DNA of 64,000 nt from Nyssa sinensis (lineage: Eukaryota > Streptophyta > Magnoliopsida > Cornales > Nyssaceae). Location of the stretch: contig CM018051.1 of the NCBI GenBank assembly GCA_008638375.1, positions 30,636,740 through 30,700,739 on the forward strand. Reading direction: 5' to 3'. Below are positions 23,921 to 34,725 of this stretch, one piece after another. Both the position numbers and the translations under genes were made by a program. Within the stretch, counting starts at the first letter, position 1. Every line of letters begins with the position of its first letter. Under the pieces are notes generated by a model. The model had not been told where the DNA came from, did not search any database, and saw only the letters and a list, made by a program, of their open reading frames with translations.

Positions 23921-24693
23921 AAGTCCAAATTGAGCAAACGAAGTCCAAATTAAACATATGAATAGTGTATCCTTACTATTTTGGATATTCTGAGACTAAT
24001 GGTAGGGTCCGTTTTACGAGACGGAGCCCGAAAAATAAAGTCACATAAGGGGTAAATGACCAAAATACCCCTTGACCAAAATTAACAAGTTATTAATGTA
24101 TTCTTACTATCTTGGACCTTCTGAGTCCAATGGTGAGGTCCACAACACGAAATGGGGTCCTGAAAAATAAAGACACGTAAAGGGGTAAAATGACCAAAAT
24201 ACCCCTGGTACCCCTAAAGCCAAAATGAAATCAGAGAAGGTCTAAATTGACTTTCTTTGACATCCCGGACTCAAAAATGGAGTCCAAATTACGAAACGAA
24301 GTACAGAAAAATGTGACACGTAAAATGGTAAATGACCATTTTGTCCTTTTACATATAACAGTCCGAATTAAATGTTAGGAAAGCCTAAACTGACTTTCTT
24401 CGACACTTCGGACTCAATGGTAGAGTCTATTCGACCAAAAGAAATGTCTAAAATAAAAAGACATAAAATTTGATGAATAGCATCTGTTAGATGGCTATGA
24501 ACTGAAATATTGCCAAAGAACTAAACTGAGGCAAGTACGAGAAATGAAATACGAAAAGACACGACACGTAAACATGTCAAATAAATAACTTTAAATTAAA
24601 GTTAATGGAACTCCCAGAAGAATATGATTGTAGAAATCTGTTTTCTTGACACGTTAAATTGTGTTTTAAACAGAGAATTTAATAGACACAAAA

Positions 24694-24978
24694 ATGAATC
24701 AAGAACGAGAAGTTCCCCCAATGATGACAAGGGCACAAATAGCAAATGATCCGAAACAGAAAGTTTTTCGGGAGAAGCTAGAAAAACAACTCCAGATAGT
24801 TCAGAAATATATTCGGATTGCCAAAACAAATGAAGTGTGCAGCGTTTGCCCCTTCATTTACAAGACTATAACTAAGGAGCAACTAGCAGCGAAAAAGATT
24901 AAGAAACAGGAGGACACCGAAACGCTGCAAGAATGGCTTCACAGGTTGAAGGAAGCCAAGGGAAAGGTGACTAAATAG
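24694..24978 (+). CDS. Unrecognised 94-codon ORF inside LTR fragment S7
   Basis: Starts MNQEREVPPMMTRAQIAND and ends LHRLKEAKGKVTK. The protein is highly charged (Lys, Glu, Gln) and predicted mostly helical by eye. It has a Cys pair in EVCSVCPFIY and no signal peptide or membrane segment. The corresponding position of the sister LTR S9 (about 41460-41700, reversed) is similar on both sides but lacks this frame. A stop is followed 31 bases later by gaggtgagtaacc, a good plant splice-donor context that S9 shares. It might be a captured exon or a leader peptide frame. It might equally be chance. I do not recognise a family. Confidence 0.3.
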   Translation: MNQEREVPPMMTRAQIANDPKQKVFREKLEKQLQIVQKYIRIAKTNEVCSVCPFIYKTITKEQLAAKKIKKQEDTETLQEWLHRLKEAKGKVTK

Positions 24979-25583
24979 ATCGAAAACCAGAAGTACGAGG
25001 TGAGTAACCCTGTGTTTGAATTGGAGATTTAACTCCATGGATTTGAAAAAGTTTTAAGTTCAAAGATATGAAGTATTTGAAGTTTCAAATTCAGTATTTA
25101 CATGATGCAGCTTTTAAATTGTACTGTTTTATAACTCTACATGACATGCTCAGTGATTGGTATTTATCATAGTTTTCTTAAAACATATTTCAGCATGTCT
25201 AAAGTTTTAAATGCCAAATTATGTTAATATCCTGAATTTGATAGTTACAAGTATTTGAAGTCCTATTGTAGAAATTATACATTTCATGTTTTAAATATTC
25301 ATGAAAGTATCTATTGAAGAAGTTATGTGATAAATATTTTACAAGATAAACGGTACTAAGTACCACCCCCTATGAAGGTTGAAATCCTTTGGGATTCAAC
25401 AGTAAATGCCCGGTAGCAGGATCTAATCCCCTAGGCAAATGAGATCGACAGTATTGGCAGTAAAATGGGAGTCTGGTTCGAAACAGATTCCATCTAATTA
25501 AAGAGAAAAGATGACAAGTGATTTTGGAAATGAAAGCAGGTTTTACCCTCATTTTCAAATACATATTGATGTGATTTAAAGTT

Positions 25584-25930
25584 TATATACTCTATTTGAT
25601 GAAGTACGAGTTTCGCTTGGATATCTTAAATGTTTTCAAGCTATTTGAAATGCATATGTTTTGAGTTATATACTCTATTTGACGAAGTACGAGTTTAGCT
25701 TGAATACTTTAAATGTTTCAAAGCTATTTATATTTGAAATGCATATGTTTTGAGTTATATACTCTATTTGACGAAGTACGAGTTTAGCTTGAATACTTTA
25801 AATGTTTCAAAGCTATTTATTTATGAAATGCATATGTTTGAGTTATATACTCTATTTGATGAAGTACGAGTTTAGCTTGAATACTTAAAATGTTTCAAAG
25901 CTATTTGTTTTAAGAATGCATGTACTTTGT
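25584..25930. repeat. 84-88 bp tandem array in S7, about four copies
   Basis: tatatactctatttga recurs at 25584, 25668, 25756 and 25844. Each unit continues gaagtacgagttt...cttgaatactttaaatg. S9 has a shorter, more diverged version (about 40555-40745, reversed), so copy number has changed since the two LTRs separated. Confidence 0.85.
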
Positions 25931-26960
25931 ATTCTAAATTGTATAAGCAATTGGCAGTGAATGTTTTACAACTCTTATGTACTAAAAACCACTGCTAATT
26001 GAAAACCCCATGACAAACATTGGAATTGCTCACAAGCTTAGATTAGCTTACCCGGACTTTGTTCGGACCCCCCTTTCAGGTGATGCAGCAGACAGGGTCT
26101 TAAGGACAACGACGATGAGTCTAGCTGTTTTTGGAAGGATATGTTTAAGTAGTTTCTCTTGAAGAACTTATGAACATTAGTAGTACATTTTGTATTAATA
26201 GACAAAGTAAGAATATGTAATAAGCCCTCAGGGCAACTGAATATGTATTGTATCGATGTATGAAGTCTTTAAGTTTTCTTTATACTCTGAATGTGTAACC
26301 ATGTATGCTATGTATGGAACAACAGTATCAGACGGATGTGCATAATTTAAAAATGAGAAAAGAAAAGAAAAAGTTTTTCACGCTTCCGCAATCATGTGTA
26401 GCACATCTATTCGATACCGCTGCCGATGCGAGCCATGTCTCGGGGCCTTCGGGTCTCGGGGCGGCGGTCGCGATCCGGTAATCTGCACGGGGTGGGTTTT
26501 GGGTCGTGACATATTACATATGAATAAAGTCAACTATATCATCACACTCACCTGAATAACCAGAATCAATCTATTAGAACCCGAGTCTCCACATATTATT
26601 GCCATCAGATCCTCACTTGGAAATACCTCTTAGTCCACTAGTGACATGTCCTTGTGCTTTCTAATCCAATGGAGATATATCCTGAAAAATGTTAAATAAA
26701 TGGAATGAGCTTAAACAAGCTCAATGAGTAACATAGGTTCCTACCATGGGTTTCAAATCCAGTTCACATATACATGTATGCTCAAATGCAGCTCAAATAG
26801 AATAATGCATCTCATGTAGAACAAATGCAGCTCAAACAGATCATATCAGAACAGACTGATCGGACAAATCAGAACAGAGCCAATACAGAACAAATCAGAA
26901 CATAACAGAACAGAACATATCAAAACTGACCAGATCAGACAGATCAAACAGAACAGATCA

Positions 26961-27180
26961 GGAGCAGCCGCCCAGTCCCTCTAGGGTAGGACTTATACTC
27001 ATTCCTCGTCAAGAACAGCCGCTGGTCCCTCTGGGGTGGGACTTATACTCACCCCATAACAAGACAAATCAAGAGCAATTGCCTGGTCCCTCTGGGGTAG
27101 GACTTATACTCACTCCTCGTTAGGAGCAGCCGCTTGGTCCCTCTGGGGTAGGACTTATACTCACCCCCTAACAGAACAGA
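26961..27180. repeat. 50-61 bp tandem array in S6, four copies
   Basis: gtccctct recurs at 26975, 27025, 27086 and 27137. Each unit is followed by gggtaggacttatactcac and preceded by agcagccgc-like sequence. The upstream DNA (26820-26950) is a looser repetition of cagatcagaaca-type words. Confidence 0.85.
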
Positions 27181-27407
27181 TCGGATCAAAACAAGGCCAA
27201 AACAGAACAGATTCCAAACAGAATAGACCCGAACAGAATGAGAACAAGATATATCAAAAGGCAAGACAGAATGGAATCATGCCATGCGCAATGCAGTGCA
27301 AAGAGTATGCATGAAAGCATATGCATTAAAACAATACGGTGTATAAAACAGTTCAACATATAAAGTAGTACAGTATTCAAAAATATACACCAAGTCAGGA
27401 GTCCGAG

Positions 27408-28033
27408 TTACTCACTTGAATCTACGCGTATCTCCATCCATAAATATCCTCTAGACACATCGTTGGCCATGTCCATGCATATCCTGGGCATTATCCTTCT
27501 AATGGCCATCATAATTGATTCAACATCCAGAAGATCATGCTCTACAAATGTGAACATATCCAACCTTTGGAGAATTGCAGTCAAACATGAACCAAATTGT
27601 TGTGCATCTAGAGTTTGAGGTTGATCTTCAGTCCACGGTTCAGCAATTGAAGAAAACACACCGACAGGTTGATCGAGTCAGCCAACCATTTTAAATCCAG
27701 TTTCATCAGCTTCTTCAGCCTTTTTCCCTCAAGCAGATGATAATCCTGACAAATTCTGTCCCTTTAATATCCCATCCATCAGATATTGAAGAACTTTCCC
27801 TTCCTCTCATCAGATTACTGTGCAGAGTCTTCTTAACCTTCTTAGCCAAATACCATAATCCAGAGGATATGGTGTCCCACATAGACTGTCAACATAATCA
27901 GCAAATGCCTTCAGAACAACAAAGATGTCCCCAAGCTTCTTTTGAATCAACCTCTTTGACCAAGAGGTTTCTCTTCATTATAGCAGCCCCTTAATAAAAT
28001 CCCAATAAAAAAAAATACAGCAATTAGATCAGG

Positions 28034-28064
<31 letters not shown>

Positions 28065-28850
28065 TGAGGCTGAATACATTAAAATGACATGCCTCCATCC
28101 AACAAGGACAAAATAAGGCTGCCTCACATCATAACAGCAACTGTTTTGCACAACTTCATATCTTCCCATGCAGGTTCCAACTGAGAAGGATGTGAACCAA
28201 CATATAGAAACAGAGCCCTTCCCAGATCTTCCTTATACTGCCTAGCTGCTGGTTCTGCTGTCCATAATGTCAAGATACCATTCATGCCAACAATATTCTT
28301 CAGAGACAGTCTTAGAGACTACCGATGGTTTCCATGTTTTGGTAAAACCACTGCCAATTCTTCTTGCCGCAACTGCTTCTAACAAACTACTCGGAATAAA
28401 TTTTAGTAAACAAGTTTGGAGAAGCAACATTACCTCTTCCAAACCAGATTCTAGGATCACCCCCAACTCTTGACTAATTCCTTCATGTTAGTCATAACCC
28501 TCTTAAGATGTTCCCTTACCTGGACTGGCCTCCCTGCTTCATGTCATGGAATTATCCATTCTCCAGAGCTAACACTATGAGAGAGTAGCGTTCCAGGGAA
28601 ACCAGAAAATTACTTTGTCTCTACAGCTCCTGAATTAAACTCTCCAATTAATCTTGCATATTGCCCAACTAGATCAACGAACTTCCCTGTTGTTGAGCAT
28701 TGTTCTCTCTCCATGCTATTGTGCGCTGCTGTTGCTGTTGAAGCATAGCAGCTGCTGCTCTGCTGCTCTCTTCTTTTCCAAACATGCTGCCACAAATTCC
28801 TCAACTCTAAAGCCTTTGCCTAATATCCTGTAGCAGCTTCCCCTGTTTTC
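27408..28850 (-). pseudogene. Captured coding-like fragment inside S6
   Basis: The minus-strand frame 27659-27408 reads MFSSIAEPWTEDQPQTLD, continues FGSCLTAILQRLDMFTFVEH and LLDVESIMMAIRRIM, and has a protein-like composition. Further upstream, 28466-28242 (EEVMLLLQTCLLKFIPSSLL..., WHEWYLDIMDSRTSS) and 28804-28610 also look protein-like but are out of frame with one another and broken by stops. About 190 bases (27625-27815) match 7354-7570 in S2. This suggests exons of a cellular gene, or another element's ORF, carried by these LTRs. The gene is not recognised. Confidence 0.4.
28033..28060. repeat. (CT)n microsatellite in S6
   Basis: A pure CT run inside the captured-looking segment. It has no equivalent in S2. 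Confidence 0.9.
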
Positions 28851-31800
28851 TCAAGACCAATTTCTACACCTGTCTAGACATCTCGGTTTCACAATTTATC
28901 TCTCGCCCCTTCTGCATCTCTGTTCTTCACAAGAGGCAACAATGCTAAGGCAGCCACTACAGAACACCCACATATAAAAATATACACACATACAATGTTG
29001 TAGTTTTCTTTTTCCCTTAATTTAACCACAACAAATCAAGCTATACAACTACAAGCAAATACTTATCTCTGCTCCTGATTAGCCGCAGCACTTGGCCACC
29101 ACGTACACACGCTGCGACCTGCTGCACTGCTTACACACATACACACACATATAACTCCTGCCGCGCCGCTACACACAAAATTGCAACATCCATTCACTCT
29201 TCTTCTCCTGCACTCTGTCGCTACACAATACACATACATATACCTGCTGCTTAGTGTAATTAATCAGCCCCAAGCCTCTAACGACTCTGCTTCTGCAGCA
29301 TGCAACGACAACTCTTCCAATAACTCCCATCTTTAACTGCTGAGGCAGCCTGAACCCAAGGTTGGGCAGAGTAGAAGAAAAACCAAGTAGTTAAGAAGGC
29401 CTATTCGGGTTTGAAGATGAGCCAACAATGACGACAGAACAAATTGGAGATGACTCTTCCGTTCTTTCCCCCCAATTTCTCTACAGATATATATATATAT
29501 ATATCTTGATCAGTTGCACCGACCCCTCTCACCTTTTCTCCATTTTTCTACAGAAATTTAGAAGCTTCATGATTTGCCCCTTTTGTCAATTGCTTCGGCT
29601 GAAGCTAGAAGCTTCTCGGTTATAGGTTTAGGCGCATGGCTTCTAGAAGCTACAACTCCCTTGTTTGGCTACACCCCCTTCTAGCAACTTCGTTGAAGCT
29701 TTTATATGATATATAATGTATATATATATATATCTTATTTTGGCTCTTATATAATTTCACATATATATGTATAAATATGTACATATCTCATAATATTTAC
29801 ATGTCTTGTACCATGGATTAAATATATATATATATATATATATATCATGGCCTTATTTCCATATATATATATATTTATATGAAAATATTAATAATATAAA
29901 ATTTGCCTTAAAGCCGAGACTTGGTATCATAATTATTTATTTTGCCAATATTGGATCCCCGTTCATGTGTCAGGTAATATTCATATTCTTTTTTTATACG
30001 TAATTGTTCGTATTGGCTTCATTCATTTATCCTGACACTCGTTTGATCGAGTTATCCATTTTCCCGAGCATGAACCATTTTATATCTGAGGACCTTAAAT
30101 TCCGTTATGGTTTACCGTATTTTGGCTATTTTAAATTATTAACGTCAAATAGTCTATTTTCCTTAAGTCAGAATACAGTCTGGATTATGTCGGATTTGGG
30201 GGTATTACAGTTTTCCTGACCAAAGGCACAAAAATGAGATCTCAAAACAACCTAAAACCCTAAGCCGTACACCAAGCCGCCATTGGAGGACCTTGGTTGA
30301 GACAGGTCTGAAAACACGCACACTAAACCAAGTTTTGCTTATTGGAACTTTGACTAGACCTCACAAGCGTTTTAAAAACACTAATCCACGACCCCAAGGA
30401 CCTAGAATCGACCATGAAATTGCGGGTTGTAGGTTTGGGTTTTAAAACCCAACCTCACGACAAAACTTGCTTTTGGGAATGAGGACTAAAACCCCACGAT
30501 CAGTAGGCCGCAACCAAACAGATCCCATGAACTTTGGGCCAAAAACAAGCACATATGGGTGAGTTATAGGTCTGGTTATCCAACATTGGACCGCAACGTT
30601 GAACTAGACTTAAGGTTTCCAATGAATGCCAAAACTCACCTTGGTGTTTCAGAAATGTTTTAGGATCGAAGACAGAGTGATTCAGTGAGAGAACACCCAC
30701 GAAAATGGAAGTTTTGGTTGCAAAAACTAGGGCTATAGTAACCTGTACAAGGAAGAAGACGACGAGTCGACTCAGTCGACTCGCCCAATTCGCTCAAACC
30801 GGCCGTGTCGACTCGGACACGTGTCCATTCACGAGCATGCCACTGCATTAGTGGAACGACGCCATTTGGAGTCTTTTATTTTTAAATAAGAAGTCTAGCT
30901 GTTTAGACACTAGGACAATAAATTGAAATTAGAGAGGGGTTAGCCCAAACTGAGGATAAGGGGATTAAAGGGGATATCGTATTCTAGTTTTTCTGAAGAA
31001 CCTAAACCAGCTGGTTCACTGTGTTTGAGGACCGGTCTAGGGTTACAAATTGTGAACCCTTTGGTTCACTAATCAAAACTTAAATTAGAAAACTGGAACT
31101 TTGACTATTTATATTTTGACCCCAAAAGTCCTGCAAATTAAGTCCTGGCCCAGATTCTTTAAAAATAAATTCAAATATACCCTGGAAAATAACTAATTAA
31201 TAAAATAAATTATTTAATTATTTTATTAATTAGGTAAAATGACAGTTTTACCCCCAGGTCATAAATAAGTCAAACGGAGTCCAAATTAAATGAATAAATA
31301 GTGTATTTTTACTATTTCGGGCATTCCGGACTCAACAGTGAAGTCTGATTTGGGAAATTAAGTCCTGAAAAATACAGACATACAAATGGTAAATGACTGT
31401 ATTGCCCCTGATGATACCCAGGGTTAATTAAACATAAAAGATAGTCTATTTTAATTATGTCAGACACTCTGGATCCAATGGTGGGGTCCGTTTAATGAAC
31501 CGAGGTCCCAAAAAATTTAGCTATACAACATGTGAAACTACCAAAATGCCCCTAATGCTATACGAAATCCAAATGAAGTTTGAATGGGACGAAATCGATA
31601 CCGATAGAAGCCCAAACACTCGTGAAACTGTGTACATGATTAAATGATGAATCAGGGTCAGAATTTCACAAAGTGTAAAATGACCAAAATGCCCCTAGGC
31701 ATAGTAAATGCAAAGTAGGGACCAAATAAAGGCCAATCTGATCTAATAAATTGTCTTAAATACAATTAAGACTTTAGAACAGTCAACATATAAAATAAGA

Positions 31801-33460
31801 AATGACTGATGTGTCTTGATGATCAAAAGCAGATACCAAATGAAGTCCAAAAGACTTAAAAAATTATATATAAGATATATAGAACATCCTGAGGACCACG
31901 ATAGGGTCCGAGGCAAGAATAACCAAATTACCATTTCACCCTTTTTAGTCCAGATATCCAAATTGAGTTCCGCGAAAGCCTAAATCGAATTTATTCGACA
32001 TTCCAGACCTAATGGTAGAGTTTATTTTAGTAAAATAGAAACTCATGAAATAAAAGCATAAAATTTGATGAACAACATAAATTCATGTGACGATCCGCTG
32101 AGACATGATGTGTGAATCTTAGGAACGCCAAAGGGAAAGGAGAAGGCTGATTGACTCTCTAGACAGATACAACAAAGAGGGACTACATTCTCATTGCCTA
32201 GTTCAGTTACACGGCGAGCACAATTTCTTAGGGTTGAGGCCAACCCATCAGGTATGATATATTGCTAAGTAAGAAATAGGATTAAGTTTAGGAATAATTG
32301 CCATGTTGACTAAATGATTCACATATTTGTTTGAGTGTTTATGTGCTTATGTGTTTCTTGTTATCTTCTAAAAGTTTGGTTAAGTGACAAATGTGAATTA
32401 TGACTATATGCATATTCCATGTGTTGGCACAATGTATGATTTATGTTTTTTAGAGAATTGTCAAGATGGTGAATGTGAAATTGTTTAGTAGAGATTGCAT
32501 TATCGCATGGTGGAATCAAGGCATATTGGCATAGTGTGGGTTGAGCACGTGGTACTGTATATTATGAGGATGTAGATCCTATGGTGAAAAGCCCAAAATC
32601 GGTCATTGGTACTCGCATGCCAAACGGGGTCTGGGCCATGAAGTGAGACATACTGTGGTACTTGCAGGCCAACGGGGAAGGACTGTAAAGCGAGACATGG
32701 GTGTGGCATAGAGTTTGCATAGGTGTGTCATGCACATTGTCATTACATTGTATAGATGATTTGAATGACATATAGATATAAATGTACACTCGCACATGCC
32801 ACGCCTTAATTTTGTTTCTTGCATTAGCATTGTATTATACTAGCAGTTGAGCTAACCCATTCGTAGGATATCATATTACAGATGATGCCCTTGTTACGTG
32901 AGACTTGATGAGACCTTAACAAAAGAAAGGGAACGAAACTTGAAATTTTAATTGGCCCTTGGGGTACACTTTGAGATGTAAGGGCTTAAGCCCATATTGA
33001 CATGAACAATTTGTTTTATTGACTGTACTTTATGTGTTATGTGTTTGATGAGAATGAACATCTGTCTAGTTAAATCCTTTAGATTCTCATTTATTTACCT
33101 TTCTTGTTTTATATTGCTCACCCTCGAGTTCGTGGAAATTCGGGGCATGATAGAGACTTTAAGGAATAAAATGACAATTGTGAAAATTAGACCAAGAAAA
33201 ATACAAGCCATAAAATAACAAAGCAAAAAAAGGAAAATAAAAAAAATGTCAAATAAGGCATAAGAGGGAAAAAGGAAAAAATAAAGCCAAAAGGGTTTGA
33301 ACCCTAGACCAAAATGAGGAGACATTTAAAGCCCAAAAAAGAATACCATTTGGGCTGTGCGCACTTTTAACTATACATTCCACCAACTATACATATATGC
33401 TCTAATAAGTCCAATTGCTACAGACTCAAAATTGAGGTGGCAGCATGCTATTGGACCCAT

Positions 33461-33472
33461 ATATATATATAC

Positions 33473-33508
<36 letters not shown>
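33461..33508. repeat. (TA)n tract in S4
   Basis: Two TA runs separated by caac, near the 5' (TG) end of S4 once nested DNA is removed. Confidence 0.85.
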
Positions 33509-33511
<3 letters not shown>

Positions 33512-34639
33512 AGACTGTGTAAGGATATATGTATATAAGGGACAAATGTGTGTGACATGTGTCATGAGTTATGGAATCTAATCGACTTAAAGAGTGTGTG
33601 TTGTGTATATGTGTGTAAGGCGTAGGCTAAGCTTCATGTGTGTATAGTGTGAGTATATTGTGCATGTGCGATTGTGAAGAAAGAAGAAAATAACAAAGAG
33701 AGATGAACCTGAGGAAGAAGAAGATAGAGAAGCTTCACTATTGGAGGTAAAAACACAAAAACACCAAATCTCTCTCTAAAAAATCTTATTGTTAACATGG
33801 TGTTTAATGAAGTAAAGTACATGCATGATCCTTATTGATATTATACTATGGATTGGGAGTGAAAGTGAGACTTAGTAAGGCTTAAAATAGTAAGGCTTAC
33901 AAGAAACCGCCATTGATGATAACTTCAAAGTTTGGGTTTGATTCAAGTTAAAACAAATTGGGATTGGTTGCTTGGGGTTGAAACCAAGTTCCACAAGGAC
34001 CATAAAAAACCTAACCCGTGATCAAAATACCCAAGAAAAGGCTACTAAAAATTGAGTTGCAGGTTTTGGCCATAGGACCAAATCGCACATACAGACCTTG
34101 AAACCTTTATTTGTGAAACGAAAATGAAACCTTATGTCCTGAAGATCATGACTGAAGAACCACACAGAAAAAGGGTTAGAAACAAGCTTGAATGAAGCTT
34201 GAATAGGTTCGGCCATAGAAGCTTCACCTAAGCTTTCCAGAGTGTTAATAAACCTGAAACCAATGAGGAAGGATAGGTTAGAGGATTACAAGATGTACCG
34301 AGTTGAAAATAGAGAGAAAAATGGCCTAGAAATGCATGAAATAGAAAAGGAAATTTTATGTAATTAGGGTAACAATGATGGGGTCAATAGGGAAGATGAG
34401 CAGTGATAGGTCTGGTCGGATCCGGGTTCAGGTGGTGACCCACCCCATCGCACAATAAGGGTTAGTAGGATGGTGTCGTTTAGTGTTAGTGGGCTTTAAA
34501 TTTAAATAGAAATAGTGTTGTTTGGTTACATGGATAAGGGACTGATTTAATAGCCACGATTGGAATAGGAATAACCTATTCTTGGAATGGGACCTTATCC
34601 ACTGTTTAGTTTTGAAATACTTGGAAAAAAAGAAGAGAA

Positions 34640-34725
34640 CTTGCAGCCAGTGGGTTTCGACCCACTGACGTGCGTGTGTGAACCCTATTTTACATGTGGG
34701 AACCACTGTGCCACCGAGGCACTTA
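34640..34725 (+). other. T-arm-like block in S4
   Basis: gtgggtttcgacccactgac followed by gggaaccactgtgccaccgaggcac. The block resembles the one in S3. It has an 8-bp imperfect stem around ttcga but no full tRNA cloverleaf. Confidence 0.5.

Larger units (their letters stand above)
23932..26511 (+). mobile_element. S7: right part of an S9-family LTR, fused to T1
   Basis: The segment matches the reverse complement of S9 from about 42390 back to its TGTCACGACCC end. It finishes GGTGGGTTTTGGGTCGTGACA at 26511. Its left part (TGTAATATCC end) is absent. It carries four hairpin modules (about 23993, 24125, 24268, 24408), a 94-codon frame not evident in S9, an 84-88 bp tandem array, and the conserved end with ctattcgataccgctgcc. 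The right flank tatta (26512-26516) has no visible partner. Confidence 0.8.
18252..30209 (-). mobile_element. LTR S6, interrupted and internally deleted, perfect TSD
   Basis: The left end TGTCACATCCCGCATCCCACC and right end GGGGGTATTACA are flanked by exact gtttt at 18247-18251 and 30210-30214. Only 30 bases of the left part survive before T1. The rest of S6 is 26512-30209. The missing middle went with the deletion that fused T1 to S7. The surviving part holds a 50-61 bp tandem array, a captured coding-like block (27408-28850), a (CT)n run and several (TA)n tracts. Confidence 0.8.
17466..33152 (+). mobile_element. Solo LTR S5 (own length about 3.7 kb), perfect TSD
   Basis: The left end is TGTAAAGACCCGAAAAATGG. 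The right end is GGAAATTCGGGGCATGATA, where the usual GTGACA has decayed by transitions. Exact gagac flanks it at 17461-17465 and 33153-33157. Its own sequence is 17466-18246 plus 30210-33152. It contains CA/TG-rich DNA at 17780-17910, hairpin modules at about 31331, 31470, 31898 and 32008, and the shared 'cccaaaatcgg' module in reverse at about 32595. No coding region. Confidence 0.85.
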
